In this document: positions 41,644 to 50,426 of the stretch, piece by piece
Numbering within the stretch: the stretch's first letter is position 1
Layout of the letters: each line of letters begins with the position of its first letter
Source: Deltaproteobacteria bacterium
Lineage (GTDB): Bacteria > Myxococcota_A > UBA796 > GCA-2862545
Reading direction: 5' to 3'
Assembly: GCA_006226595.1 (NCBI GenBank)
Contig: SBGP01000014.1
Span: 36,386 to 100,385, forward strand
Length of the DNA: 64,000 nt
Position numbers and translations under genes: made by a program
Notes under the pieces: model-generated
Told to the model about the DNA's origin: nothing
The model's input: only the letters and a program-made list of their open reading frames with translations
Databases searched by the model: none

Positions 41644-42897
41644 TCAGTCCTCGAGACGAGAGAAGACGAGGGTGGCGTTGGTCCCGCCGAAGCCGAAGGC
41701 GTTCGACATGGCCGCGCGGGGCCGCACCTCGCGCGCGCCGCCTGGCAGGTAGTCGAGATCGCAGTTCGGGTCCGGGTGATCGAGGTTCGCCGTGCCCGGG
41801 CAGATACCGGTGTACACCGACATCACCGTCGCCACCGCCTCGAGCCCGCCTGACGCGCCGAGCAGGTGACCGGTGAGGCTCTTCGTGCTCGAGATCGCGA
41901 GCTTGTACGCGTGATCGCCGAACACGCTCTTGATCGCCGCGGTCTCGTGGCTGTCATTGAGCGGCGTGGAGGTGCCGTGCGCGTTGATGTACCCGATGTC
42001 CTCGGGACGCAGTCCCGCAGAGCGCAGCGCCACCGACATGCACCGCGCCGCTCCCTCGCCGTTGGGGGCCGGAGCGGTCACGTGGTGGGCGTCGGTGGTC
42101 GCGCCGTAGCCGGTGAGCTCGCAGTAGATGCGCGCTCCGCGAGCCTTGGCGTGCTCGTAGTCCTCGAGGAGGACCAGACCGGCCCCCTCGCCCATCACGA
42201 AGCCGTCGCGACCGACGTCGAACGGGCGCGAGGCGCGTTCGGGCTCGTCGTTGCGACGGGACAGCGCGCGCATGGACATGAAGCCGCCCATGCCGAGCGC
42301 GGAGATGCTCGCCTCGGTGCCGCCCGCGAGGATCACGTCGGCGTCGCCGAGCACGATCGCCCGCCAGGCCTCGCCGATCGAGTGGTTGCCAACGGCGCAC
42401 GCGGTCGCGATGCACATCGTCGGACCCTTGGCCCCGTGCTCGATCGCCAGGTGGCCGGTGGCCAGGTTGATCAGCGAGCGCGGGATGAAGAAGGGCGAGA
42501 TGCCGGACAAGCCGTGCTCGGCCATCGCCTCGGCGCCCTCGACGATCTCGGGAAAGCCGCCGATACCCGAGCCGACGTACACGCCGAAGCGCTCCGGATC
42601 GGGCCATACGCCCGTGTCACGCGAGAAGCCCGCGTCGGCGATCGCCTCGGCGCCGGCGGCCAGGGCGTACTGCATGAACAGGCCGAGGCGGCGAGCCTTT
42701 CGCTTGCCGAGAACCTCGTTCCCGTCGAAGCCCTTCACCTCGCCGGCGATGCGCGTGGGCATTCCCGTCGCATCGAAGCGGGTGATCGGACCAATGCCGC
42801 TGCGGCCCTCGACCAGCGAGGACCACGTGGAGGCCACGTCGTTGCCACAGGGCGACACCGCCCCGAGGCCGGTGATCACGACCCTGCGGCGCGTCAC
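41644..42897 (-). CDS. fabF: 3-oxoacyl-[acyl-carrier-protein] synthase II
   Basis: 417-residue condensing enzyme of fatty-acid elongation. The Cys-His-His triad is Cys 167 (TACAVGNHS), His 307 (INAHGTSTPLND) and His 344 (KSLTGHLLGASG, with Lys 339). GTG start at 42897, four bases after acpP. The order acpP-fabF is classical. Confidence 0.97.
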   Translation of the reverse strand: MTRRRVVITGLGAVSPCGNDVASTWSSLVEGRSGIGPITRFDATGMPTRIAGEVKGFDGNEVLGKRKARRLGLFMQYALAAGAEAIADAGFSRDTGVWPDPERFGVYVGSGIGGFPEIVEGAEAMAEHGLSGISPFFIPRSLINLATGHLAIEHGAKGPTMCIATACAVGNHSIGEAWRAIVLGDADVILAGGTEASISALGMGGFMSMRALSRRNDEPERASRPFDVGRDGFVMGEGAGLVLLEDYEHAKARGARIYCELTGYGATTDAHHVTAPAPNGEGAARCMSVALRSAGLRPEDIGYINAHGTSTPLNDSHETAAIKSVFGDHAYKLAISSTKSLTGHLLGASGGLEAVATVMSVYTGICPGTANLDHPDPNCDLDYLPGGAREVRPRAAMSNAFGFGGTNATLVFSRLED

Positions 42898-42901
42898 GGC
42901 G

Positions 42902-43144
42902 TCAGTTGACGTGGGCGACGATGTAGTCGATCGCGTCCTGGACGGTGCGGATGACCTCCGCCTGCTCGTCCGGGATGTCGATCTTGAACTCCTTCTCGAT
43001 CGCCATCACGAGCTCGACGATGTCGAGCGAGTCCGCGTTGAGGTCCTGCACGAAGTCGGCCGCGGGCACGACCTCGTTGCGGCTCACGCCGAGGCTCTCG
43101 GCAATGATGTCCTGCACCTTCTGCGACACGCCGTCCTTGGACAT
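42902..43144 (-). CDS. acpP: Acyl carrier protein
   Basis: 80-residue acidic helical carrier. The phosphopantetheine serine is in the DSL motif of [20 protein letters not shown]. An optimal AGGAGG lies four bases before the ATG at 43144, in keeping with high expression. Confidence 0.97.
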   Translation of the reverse strand: MSKDGVSQKVQDIIAESLGVSRNEVVPAADFVQDLNADSLDIVELVMAIEKEFKIDIPDEQAEVIRTVQDAIDYIVAHVN

Positions 43145-43233
43145 CCAACCTCCTGATCGGGTGCTACCCGGGTGATCCGTCCTGGGGTGAGGGGCCGGCG
43201 TAACCGCGCGTCCAGCCCCGGGCAACGACTGCC

Positions 43234-44235
43234 CTATCGAGTGGGGTCCTGTCCCAGCCGAGCCCGCAGGCCGCCAACGAGGTCTCCCTCGGCACTTCGC
43301 GCCGCGAGACTGATCGCCGCACTCACGGCTTCGGCGTTGGAGCGTCCGTGACCGATCACGACCACGCCGTCCACCCCGAGCAGCAGCCCCCCGCCGATCG
43401 ATTCCCACGCGACCTTGCCGCGCAGGCCCTTGACCGCACGCTGGAGGAGCCACGCACCGATCTGAGCGCTGCGGTGCCCCTTCAGCTCTTCCTTGAGCAG
43501 GGAGAGTACGGTCTCGGCGGCGCCCTCCACGCTCTTGAGCATGATGTTCCCGGCGAAGCCGTCGCACACGAGCACGTCGCACACGCCGCGAAACGCGTCC
43601 GGGGGCTCGACGTTGCCGACCACGTCGAGTGGAAGTGCCTGGAGCAACGGCAGGGTCGCACGGACCTGCATGTTGCCCTTGCCCGGCTCCGAGCCGTTCG
43701 CGAGCAGGCCGACGCGGGGCGCCTCGACCCCGAGGGTGTGGGCGAGCGCCGCCCCGAGGAGCGCGAAATTCGCGAGCTGCTCGGGTCGGCAGTCCACGTT
43801 GGCGCCTGCATCGGCGAGCACGAGCTGCCCGCCGTCACTTCGGGGAAGCACGGTGGCGACTGCCGGCCGCTCGACCCCCGGCAACACGCCGAGATCGAGC
43901 ACCGCGCCGACGAGCGCGGCCCCCGTGTGCCCGCAGCTCACCGCCGCGCAGGCCCGCCCGGCGGCCACTTCCTGGAGTGCCAGCCGAAGGGAGCTGTCGG
44001 GTCGGCGGCGCACGGACACCGCGGCGTCCTCCATGTCCACGGCATCGTCCGTGTGGAGGATCGCGATGTCGACACCGCGCGGAATCAGAGGACGCAGGCG
44101 TGCCTGGTCCCCGATCAGCAAGACCGGTTGCCCCGCGCGCACGGATGCGACCGCCCCAGCCACCAGGGCTTCAGGGGCGTCGTCGCCACCCATGGCATCG
44201 ACGGCGACCGGCCGGAGAGGCGTGGCGTCAGCCAC
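43234..44235 (-). CDS. plsX: Phosphate acyltransferase PlsX
   Basis: 333-residue enzyme making acyl-phosphate from acyl-ACP for phospholipid synthesis. PlsX motifs: [12 protein letters not shown] at the N-terminus, [40 protein letters not shown] and [18 protein letters not shown] start. In the conserved order yceD-rpmF-plsX-acpP-fabF, with fabH, fabD and fabG missing from this locus. Confidence 0.96.
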   Translation of the reverse strand: MADATPLRPVAVDAMGGDDAPEALVAGAVASVRAGQPVLLIGDQARLRPLIPRGVDIAILHTDDAVDMEDAAVSVRRRPDSSLRLALQEVAAGRACAAVSCGHTGAALVGAVLDLGVLPGVERPAVATVLPRSDGGQLVLADAGANVDCRPEQLANFALLGAALAHTLGVEAPRVGLLANGSEPGKGNMQVRATLPLLQALPLDVVGNVEPPDAFRGVCDVLVCDGFAGNIMLKSVEGAAETVLSLLKEELKGHRSAQIGAWLLQRAVKGLRGKVAWESIGGGLLLGVDGVVVIGHGRSNAEAVSAAISLAARSAEGDLVGGLRARLGQDPTR

Positions 44236-44306
44236 GGCCTACCCCTGGTACGCGACGTGCGGACACGGCGCGTAGTCCACGGTCCGAGACTGCCCGGAAG
44301 GCAGAC

Positions 44307-44498
44307 TCAGGACTCGTTCCCGGCGACCTCGATGATCTGCTTGCCGCGGTACATGCCGCAGGCCTCGCAGAGGCGGTGGCGGAGCTTGAGCTCGCCACAC
44401 TCGGGGCACAGCTCGGAAGCCGCGCTGTACTTGATCGCGTCGTGGGCACGACGCTGATCGCGCTGGGAACGGGACATCCGCTTCTTGGGGACGGCCAT
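44307..44498 (-). CDS. rpmF: 50S ribosomal protein L32
   Basis: 63 residues. MAVPKKRMSRSQRDQRRAH start and the four-Cys zinc ribbon (LCPECGELKL and LCEACGMYRG). Between yceD and plsX, as in most bacteria. Confidence 0.98.
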   Translation of the reverse strand: MAVPKKRMSRSQRDQRRAHDAIKYSAASELCPECGELKLRHRLCEACGMYRGKQIIEVAGNES

Positions 44499-44548
44499 GG
44501 GATCCTCCGGGGGCTACGCGGTTGGTGCGCAGCAGGAATCTGGAAGTG

Positions 44549-45064
44549 TCAGGCGTCGGCGAGGCCGCGGAGCGCCGCGAACGGGCTCGTTTCGGCTTTG
44601 CCGGCATCGAGCAACGTGCTGGCACGTTGCTCACAGGCGGTGGAATCGGAACAGACGACGCGAGCAGGCCAGGCCAGGGTGAAGGCCTCGCAGAGCACCG
44701 CGTGCATGTCGAGGGTCGTGCCCTCGTACCAGCCCGCGTCGAGCTCGTCCTCGGCCAGCTCCACTTCTTCCTCGTCGAGGGAAGTGGTGCGTCGCGCCAC
44801 GACAGGCGCATAACCCAGGTCGACCTCGGCCTCGACCTGCAGGGACGTGCTCTCGCCGCAGCGATCGCAGTCGAGCTCGGCGACGAGTGCCGCCGTGCCG
44901 GTGACCCGCAGGACACCCGCCCCCGCATCGTGGAGCACCAGCTCCCCGGTCACCGAAGACACCTCGCCACCCGCCGCATCGCGGCCAGCAGCAACGGCCC
45001 ACGCCTCTCCGTCGAGGGAGAGGCGACGTCCGTTTACAGGAATGTCTCCGACACCGAGGATCAC
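44549..45064 (-). CDS. yceD: YceD family protein (DUF177)
   Basis: 171-residue DUF177 protein, associated with 23S rRNA accumulation and co-transcribed with rpmF. Seen here: CDRCGESTSLQVEAEVDLGY with the conserved Cys pair, acidic middle (LDEEEVELAEDELDAG) and CEAFTLAWPARVVCS. GTG start with GGAGG four bases upstream. Position next to rpmF supports the call. Confidence 0.9.
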   Translation of the reverse strand: MILGVGDIPVNGRRLSLDGEAWAVAAGRDAAGGEVSSVTGELVLHDAGAGVLRVTGTAALVAELDCDRCGESTSLQVEAEVDLGYAPVVARRTTSLDEEEVELAEDELDAGWYEGTTLDMHAVLCEAFTLAWPARVVCSDSTACEQRASTLLDAGKAETSPFAALRGLADA

Positions 45065-45127
45065 GGGTCCTCCGAAACCCGCCGCTCTTAGCGCCTCCCG
45101 ACGCGCGCGGCAACATCCCCGTGACGC

Positions 45128-45155
45128 GTGACAGCCCGTGGGCTTGGGGTATGCT
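45128..45155 (+). promoter_or_regulatory. Promoter of the 45163 lipoprotein gene
   Basis: GTGACA (45128-45133), 16-bp spacer, TATGCT (45150-45155). The ATG begins 7 nt after the -10 box and no Shine-Dalgarno is present, suggesting a leaderless transcript. Confidence 0.55.
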
Positions 45156-45162
45156 CCGCGCG

Positions 45163-45675
45163 ATGCACGTACAACTCCCCCTCTCCACGGTCCCTCGAGC
45201 CCTCACGCTCCTCACCGGCCTGTTCCTGGTCGGCTGCGGAGAGCCCGGCCCCGACACCCTTGCCGCCCAGTCCTACGCCGAGCAGCTCGAGCCGCTCCTC
45301 TACGAGAACGGCTTGCTCGCGGATCAGCTGTACGAGACCGCCGCGGCCATCTCGAACGAGCAGCTCGACGCCGAGACCGTCGAAGTTCGCTGGCAATCGA
45401 GGATCGCCCCCGTCGCCGAGCACCTCGTCGACCAGGCCGAGCTGGTCCAGCCGCCGGCCGCGTGGGAGACCCGTCACGACGAGCTCGTCTCCATCTGGCG
45501 CGCGCGCGCCGAGGGCTACCGGGCCATCAGCCAGGCGCTCGAGCGGGGGGACCGCGAGGCCTGGCGCGAGGGCCGCAAGAAGGCCGACGACAGCAAGATC
45601 CGTGAGGAGCGCTGGTTCATCGACGCGAATCGCGACCTCGCTACCCACGGCGTCACCCTCGATCAGCTCCCCTGA
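45163..45675 (+). CDS. Small lipoprotein of unknown function
   Basis: 170 residues from the ATG at 45163 (another ATG lies at 45151). Signal peptide with lipobox LVGC (ALTLLTGLFLVGC), then GEPGPDTLAAQ and an almost entirely helical mature part (SYAEQLEPLLYENGLLADQLYETAA, LVSIWRARAEGYRAISQALE). Such a helical bundle resembles four-helix periplasmic proteins, but no family is certain. The start was chosen because the -10 box lies 7 nt before it. Stands alone before the tRNA operon. Confidence 0.7.
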   Translation: MHVQLPLSTVPRALTLLTGLFLVGCGEPGPDTLAAQSYAEQLEPLLYENGLLADQLYETAAAISNEQLDAETVEVRWQSRIAPVAEHLVDQAELVQPPAAWETRHDELVSIWRARAEGYRAISQALERGDREAWREGRKKADDSKIREERWFIDANRDLATHGVTLDQLP

Positions 45676-45750
45676 GTGCCGAGCACCTCGACGGTTTTCC
45701 GCGTCGTAGCTGAAACAACGAGAAACTCGATCGAAAACGCCCGCCGTTGC

Positions 45751-45778
45751 TTGACGGGCCCCGGTGTACGGTTAAATA
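45751..45778 (+). promoter_or_regulatory. Promoter of the tRNA-Gln/tRNA-Glu operon
   Basis: -35 TTGACG (45751-45756), 16-bp spacer, -10 TAAATA (45773-45778), about 28 bp before the first tRNA. The local drop in G+C is conspicuous. Confidence 0.85.
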
Positions 45779-45806
45779 CGCTGGCGCCGGGACGGAAGTC
45801 CCACAC

Positions 45807-45882
45807 TGGCCCGTGGTCGAATTGGCAAGACGCTGGGTTCTGGCCCCAGAGGTTCTAGGTTCGAGTCCTAGCGGGCCAGCCA
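45807..45882 (+). tRNA. tRNA-Gln (CTG)
   Basis: 76 nt. Acceptor TGGCCCG/CGGGCCA (a 5' U is typical of tRNA-Gln), anticodon stem CTGGG/CCCAG with loop TTCTGGC (anticodon CTG), T-arm CTAGGTTCGAGTCCTAG, discriminator G and encoded CCA (45880-45882). Confidence 0.96.
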
Positions 45883-45901
45883 CTTCGCTCTCTAAAAACG
45901 T

Positions 45902-45976
45902 GCTCCCATCGTCTAGCGGTTAGGACACCGCCCTCTCACGGCGGAGACAGGGGTTCGATTCCCCTTGGGAGTACCA
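45902..45976 (+). tRNA. tRNA-Glu (CTC)
   Basis: 75 nt. Acceptor GCTCCCA/TGGGAGT with a G-U first pair, anticodon stem CCGCC/GGCGG with loop CTCTCAC (anticodon CTC), T-arm GGGGTTCGATTCCCC, encoded CCA (45974-45976). Nineteen bases after tRNA-Gln and ended by a strong terminator. Confidence 0.96.
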
Positions 45977-45980
45977 TCTT

Positions 45981-46019
45981 AAAGGCCCCGGAAGTCATCG
46001 ACTTCCGGGGCCTTTTCGT
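45981..46019 (+). terminator. Intrinsic terminator of the tRNA operon
   Basis: A 16-bp perfect stem, AAAGGCCCCGGAAGTC with GACTTCCGGGGCCTTT, a 3-nt loop (45997-45999), then TCGTT. A strong intrinsic terminator five bases past tRNA-Glu; the A/T tails make it potentially bidirectional. Confidence 0.95.
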
Positions 46020-46134
46020 TTTCGGATCCCAGCCTCGGGCCGAACGCCGCATCCGAGTCCTCCGGACTTTGTCGGAGGCGCGACGTTCCGCGCCCAACCG
46101 CCATCCTCCGCGTGCCCGCGCCGGTCCACAGGGC

Positions 46135-46140
46135 TACGAT
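46135..46140 (+). promoter_or_regulatory. -10 box of the Ski2-like helicase gene
   Basis: TACGAT in GGGCTACGAT, 7 nt before the ATG at 46148; a weak GTGCCC occupies the -35 position at 17 bp. No Shine-Dalgarno, so probably leaderless. Confidence 0.5.
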
Positions 46141-46147
46141 GCCGCCC

Positions 46148-48235
46148 ATGCAGTACCGCGGACTCGAACTCGACGATTTTCAGGAACAAGCCATCAAGCA
46201 CCTGCAGGATGGCCGCAGCGTGCTGGTGTCCGCCCCGACGGGCAACGGCAAGACACTCGTTGCCGACTGGATCGTCGAGAAGGCGCTCGAGGAGGGCCGC
46301 CGGGTGGTGTACACCGCGCCGGTCAAGGCCCTCTCGAACCAGAAGTACCGCGACTACACGCGTCTGTATGGCGAAGATGCGGTCGGCCTGGTCACCGGCG
46401 ACCTGGTGATTCGCCGCGACGCCCCGTGTCGCGTGATGACCACCGAGATCCTGCGCAACATGCTGCTCTCGGGCGAGGACCTCGCGGATCTCAAGGCGGT
46501 GATCCTCGACGAGATCCACTTCCTCGACGACAACGAGCGCGGCACCGTGTGGGAGGAGGTCCTGATCTACCTCCCGCCGACCGTGCAAATTGTCGGCCTG
46601 TCCGCGACGCTGTCGAACCTCGACACCTTCGCCGAGTGGCTCACCGAGGTGCGCGGCACACCGGTTGAGGTCGTGCGCGCGTTCGAGCGCATCGTGCCGC
46701 TGACCATCCACTACGCGAGCAAGGACGCGGGCATCCTGTCGCCCCAGGAGTACGAGCAGTTCTTCCGGCGCAAGGGCCGCAACCTGCTCGATGACGGGCC
46801 GGGGAGCCGCGGGCGCAACCGCCAGGGGCGCGGCCGTCCGCAGCGGGGTCGCCGACCGGCTCGACGCACGCGGGATGTCGATCTCGTGCGACTCGCCGAG
46901 AAGAACGACCTGCTGCCGTCGCTGTATTTCGTGTTCTCGCGGCGCGATACGGAGCGCTTTGCGCGAGGCCTGTCCCACTACCTGCCGCACAGCATGCTCT
47001 CGCCCTCCGAGAGCGACAAGCTCGAGGACAAGCTCCGCGAGGCCCGGGTCGAGCTCGGCCAGACGCTGGATCTCGAGTTTCAGGACATGCTGCGCAAGGG
47101 CGTCGCGTTCCACCACGCTGGCCTGCACGTCCACTTGAAGACGCTGGTCGAGGAGCTGTACGAGCAGCACCTGATCAAGGTCCTGTACTGCACGTCGACC
47201 TTCGCGCTCGGCATCAACCTGCCCGCGCGCAGCGTGATCTTCGACGGCATCATCAAGTACGACGGCACTGGCCTGCGTCCCCTCCCCACCCGCGGCTTCA
47301 TGCAGAAGGCCGGTCGTGCGGGTCGCCGAGGTCTCGACGATCAGGGTCACGTGCTCGTGCGCGTCGACGTCGGCGACTACGAGGAGATCAAGCCGCACCT
47401 CGAGCGCTACCAGCGCGGCGCCTACGAGCCCGTCCACTCGAGCTTCAACCTGTCCTGGAACTCCGTGGTCAGCCTGCTCGAGCGCATGTCGATGGAGCGC
47501 ATCAAGGAAGTCGTGGAGCGGAGCTTCCTCTCCTGGCACCTGACGCGAACCGCCGCGCAGAAGCTCGACCGCGCCGAGAGCATCGAGGAGGGTCGCACCA
47601 GCTCCAAGCAGGCCAAGGAGGCCCGTCGACTGCGACGCCAGGCGGCGCGCGAGGACGGCCAGGTGTGGCGCGAGTTCCAGACGCGCGTGCGCTTCCTGCA
47701 GCGGGTCGGCTACCTCGACGATGACCTTGGCTTCAACGCGGGTGCCCGCGTCGTGCGGCACCTGCAGATGAGCGAGATCCTCGTCGCCGAGCTGGTCCTC
47801 CAGGGCTTCTGGGACGAGCTGGAGCCGCCGACGCTGTTCGGCGTGTGCTGCGGCATCGTCGCCGGCCTGCCCCGCTCCGCGACGCCGAACTTCCGGGTCA
47901 CGCGCGACGACCGACGCGTGCACGGACAGGTCGCCGCCGCGCTCGGCTCGCAGATCGTCGCCGCCGCCGACGAACTCTCGGGCATCGAGACCGAGTGGAC
48001 CCCGGACTACATCGCCATCGGACGGGCCTGGGCGAACGGCAAGAGCTTCGCCGAGGTCCAGCTCATGCTCGCGAGCGACACCGACCTCGCCGGCGACCTG
48101 ATCTCCGCGTTCCGCCGGGCGAAGGACCTGGTCGGACAGCTGCGCGAGGTCTACGCCGATGTTCCGGACATGGCCGACAAGCTCAAGAAGCTCGTGAAGG
48201 CCGTGGGTCGCGACGAGGTGATGGTCGTCGGCTGA
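46148..48235 (+). CDS. Ski2-like DExH-box RNA helicase
   Basis: 695-residue superfamily 2 helicase. Walker A APTGNGKT (29-36), TAPVKALSNQK (Ia), ILDEIHFLDD (DExH), LSATLSN (III) and QKAGRAGRRGLDD (VI) all fit the Ski2/Mtr4/Brr2 branch. An Arg/Gly-rich insert (GSRGRNRQGRGRPQRGRR, about residues 216-240) between the two RecA domains is RGG-like and may bind RNA. The C-terminal 250 residues are helical. Actinobacterial and myxobacterial relatives exist, with role in RNA turnover presumed. The start is set by the adjacent -10 box; a second ATG at 46139 is unlikely. Convergent with the kinase gene with no gap. Confidence 0.88.
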   Translation: MQYRGLELDDFQEQAIKHLQDGRSVLVSAPTGNGKTLVADWIVEKALEEGRRVVYTAPVKALSNQKYRDYTRLYGEDAVGLVTGDLVIRRDAPCRVMTTEILRNMLLSGEDLADLKAVILDEIHFLDDNERGTVWEEVLIYLPPTVQIVGLSATLSNLDTFAEWLTEVRGTPVEVVRAFERIVPLTIHYASKDAGILSPQEYEQFFRRKGRNLLDDGPGSRGRNRQGRGRPQRGRRPARRTRDVDLVRLAEKNDLLPSLYFVFSRRDTERFARGLSHYLPHSMLSPSESDKLEDKLREARVELGQTLDLEFQDMLRKGVAFHHAGLHVHLKTLVEELYEQHLIKVLYCTSTFALGINLPARSVIFDGIIKYDGTGLRPLPTRGFMQKAGRAGRRGLDDQGHVLVRVDVGDYEEIKPHLERYQRGAYEPVHSSFNLSWNSVVSLLERMSMERIKEVVERSFLSWHLTRTAAQKLDRAESIEEGRTSSKQAKEARRLRRQAAREDGQVWREFQTRVRFLQRVGYLDDDLGFNAGARVVRHLQMSEILVAELVLQGFWDELEPPTLFGVCCGIVAGLPRSATPNFRVTRDDRRVHGQVAAALGSQIVAAADELSGIETEWTPDYIAIGRAWANGKSFAEVQLMLASDTDLAGDLISAFRRAKDLVGQLREVYADVPDMADKLKKLVKAVGRDEVMVVG

Positions 48236-49591
48236 TCAGGTGGCGGGGAAGCGCACCGTGAACGTGCTCCCCTGCCCGACCTCGCTCTCCACGGAGACAT
48301 CGGCGCCACTCGCGCGGCACAGGTGCTTGACGATCGCGAGCCCGAGGCCAGTGCCGCCGTCCTTGCGCGCCCGTCCGCTGTCCACTCGGTAGAAGCGCTC
48401 GAAGATGCGCGCGAGCTGCGTGCGCTCGATGCCGATGCCGTCATCGGAGACCACGACGACGGCCGCGTCGGGCTCCTGGCGTACGGTCACCGAGATGTGC
48501 CCGCCCTCGGGCGTGTAGTTGCAGGCGTTCAGCGCGAGGTTGCTGACGATGGCCACCAGCGCCTGCGGGTTGATGCGTGCAGTGACGTCCCCCGGGCAGT
48601 CGACCTCCAGGGTCTGGCCCTTGCTGGTCGCCCGGTCGTGGGCGGTGCTCAGCGCCTCGTCGACCAGCGGCTTGAGCTTTCGCCGGGAGATGGGCAGCTC
48701 ACGCCGCCGGGCCTCGATCTTCGCGAGGGCGAGGAGGTCCTCGAACAGCTCGGACAGGCGCCGCCCATTGCGCGCAATCGCGCTCACCAGGCGCTGGGAG
48801 CCCTTGGGCAGCTCGTCGCCCTGCAGGGTCTCGGCGTAGCCCATGATCGCGGCGATCGGCGTACGAAGCTCGTGGGAGACGTTGGTCACGAAGTCCGTGC
48901 GTGCCTGCTCGGCCCGCCGGAACCGGGTGACGTCGCTGCACACGACCATGGTCGCGCCGTCATCGCCGAGGGGAACTCCGAGAAGCAGGACCTCGAGCTC
49001 CCCACTCGTCGCTGGAAGCTCGGCCGCCGCACCGGTCTCGACCACTTCGTCGACCACGCGCTGCACCGCCGCGACCTCGAGCGCCTCGAGCGGCCGCAGG
49101 CCGATCGGTGAGTCGGCGAGCGAGAACAGCCGCTCGAACGCCGGGTTGAGGTACTCGATGCGCCCTCGTGGACCCACGACGAGGACGCCATTCGGCGAGG
49201 CCTCGGCCATGGTCCGCGTGCGGAGGGTCTCGGCGGCGAGGCGCTCCCGCTCGTCGCGCACCCGGTCGAGCAGCTCGTTCACGGCCCTGGAGATGCGGGC
49301 GACCTCGGGCTCGCCGATCTCGACCAGGCGCTGGCCCAGATCGTCTTGCTCCGCGATGGCCCGCGTCTTGCGGGCCAGGTCGTCCATGCGCCGCAGTCCC
49401 GGCAACGCGGCGCGACGGGCCGAGAGATGGGCGAACCCCATCGCGATCGCCGCAGCCACGCCGACGATGAGCGCACTGGCGAGCCACCCGAGGGCGAGCT
49501 TCTGCGCGAGGACCAGGCCGGAGAGCACGGCGACCGCAGTCAGCAGCACCACCTGGGTGGTGTGCCGGGCGACGCGCTCGGCGAGGGTCAC
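48236..49591 (-). CDS. PhoR-like sensor histidine kinase
   Basis: 451 residues. Two N-terminal membrane helices (VVLLTAVAVLSGLVLA and WLASALIVGVAAAIAMGFA) with almost no periplasmic loop, a HAMP segment (RRMDDLARKTRAIAEQDDL), a PAS domain (ASPNGVLVVGPRGRIEYLNPAF), HisKA with phospho-acceptor His 240 (NVSHELRTPIAAI) and HATPase_c with NACNYT, DDGIGI and GGTGLGLAI. The layout is that of PhoR, but no pst or phoU gene is nearby, so phosphate sensing is not established. GTG start coupled to the regulator stop by GTGA. Confidence 0.93.
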   Translation of the reverse strand: MTLAERVARHTTQVVLLTAVAVLSGLVLAQKLALGWLASALIVGVAAAIAMGFAHLSARRAALPGLRRMDDLARKTRAIAEQDDLGQRLVEIGEPEVARISRAVNELLDRVRDERERLAAETLRTRTMAEASPNGVLVVGPRGRIEYLNPAFERLFSLADSPIGLRPLEALEVAAVQRVVDEVVETGAAAELPATSGELEVLLLGVPLGDDGATMVVCSDVTRFRRAEQARTDFVTNVSHELRTPIAAIMGYAETLQGDELPKGSQRLVSAIARNGRRLSELFEDLLALAKIEARRRELPISRRKLKPLVDEALSTAHDRATSKGQTLEVDCPGDVTARINPQALVAIVSNLALNACNYTPEGGHISVTVRQEPDAAVVVVSDDGIGIERTQLARIFERFYRVDSGRARKDGGTGLGLAIVKHLCRASGADVSVESEVGQGSTFTVRFPAT

Positions 49592-50295
49592 GCCTTCGGC
49601 GAGGGGTTGAAGCGGTAGCCGACGCCGCGCACGGTCTCGACGTGGCGGGCCGCGTCACCGAGCTTCTCGCGAAGGCGCTTCACGTGGGTATCCACGGTCC
49701 GCGTGTTCAGGTCGGGCGGCATGTCCCACACGTCCTGGAGGAGCACGCCGCGGGTGAGCACGCGGCCCGGGCGGCTCGCGAGCACCCAGAGCAGGCGGAA
49801 CTCGGTGGCGGTGAGCGCGATCTCTTCGTCGTGCACCCACACGCGGTGCGCGTCGGCGTCGATGGAGAGCACGCCGTGGATCATGCGCTGGTTGGGGTCG
49901 GACTCGCCAGCGGCCCCGCCGCGGCGACGAAGCACCGCACGCACGCGAAGCACCAGCTCACGGACCGAGAAGTTCGCCTTCACGACGTAGTCGTCGGCCC
50001 CGACCTCGAAGCCCACCACCCGATCGATCTCTTCGCCACGCGCGGTGAGCATGATCACCGGAACCTCGGCGGTCGCCGCTTCGGCGCGAAGCCGACGGCA
50101 GACCTCGTTGCCGCTCATGTCGGGCAGCATCAGGTCGAGAATGATCAGGGACGGCGTCTGGCGGCGACAGAAGTCGATGGCGGCCTGACCCGTCTCGGCC
50201 TCGGCGGTGGCCATGCCTTCCCGCTCGAGGTTGATCACGAGGAGTTCGCGGATGTCTTCCTCGTCGTCCACGATCAGAATGGGCGCGTCGGGCAT
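49588..50295 (-). CDS. PhoB/OmpR-family response regulator
   Basis: 235 residues: receiver domain with Asp 54 (IILDLMLPD) and Lys 106, then a winged-helix trans_reg_C domain (TEFRLLWVLASRPGRVLTRGVLLQDVW, RTVDTHVKRLREKLGD, VRGVGYRF). The usual KPF after the conserved Lys reads K-A-N-F here: the Pro is lost and one residue gained in the loop that packs by the phosphorylation site. GGAGG lies four bases before the ATG. Upstream of and coupled to the kinase gene. Confidence 0.94.
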   Translation of the reverse strand: MPDAPILIVDDEEDIRELLVINLEREGMATAEAETGQAAIDFCRRQTPSLIILDLMLPDMSGNEVCRRLRAEAATAEVPVIMLTARGEEIDRVVGFEVGADDYVVKANFSVRELVLRVRAVLRRRGGAAGESDPNQRMIHGVLSIDADAHRVWVHDEEIALTATEFRLLWVLASRPGRVLTRGVLLQDVWDMPPDLNTRTVDTHVKRLREKLGDAARHVETVRGVGYRFNPSPKA

Positions 50296-50412
50296 CTGTC
50301 CTCCAGCGGGAGCGAGCGGCTGCTCACCGCGTGGGTAACCGGAGGGCGGGGCTTGGCAACGCCATGCAGCGCATGGACGCGAGGAGAGCCCCGCGCGCGG
50401 GCCCGAATGCGC

Positions 50413-50418
50413 TAGGTT
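50413..50418 (+). promoter_or_regulatory. -10 box of the protease-propeller-barrel gene
   Basis: TAGGTT, 8 nt before the ATG at 50427, with no Shine-Dalgarno and no clear -35. In the same gap, CCATGC / GCATGG (50362-50367 with 50371-50376) is a perfect inverted repeat that could be an operator. Confidence 0.45.
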
Positions 50419-50426
50419 GACGGGCA

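Noticed and set aside
45807..45976. tRNA cluster as an integration site for a mobile element
   Set aside because: No integrase, no direct repeat of a tRNA 3' end and normal housekeeping genes on both sides.
46148..48235. Defence-system helicase
   Set aside because: The motifs are of the Ski2/Mtr4 RNA helicase branch, and no nuclease, methylase or other defence gene is adjacent.
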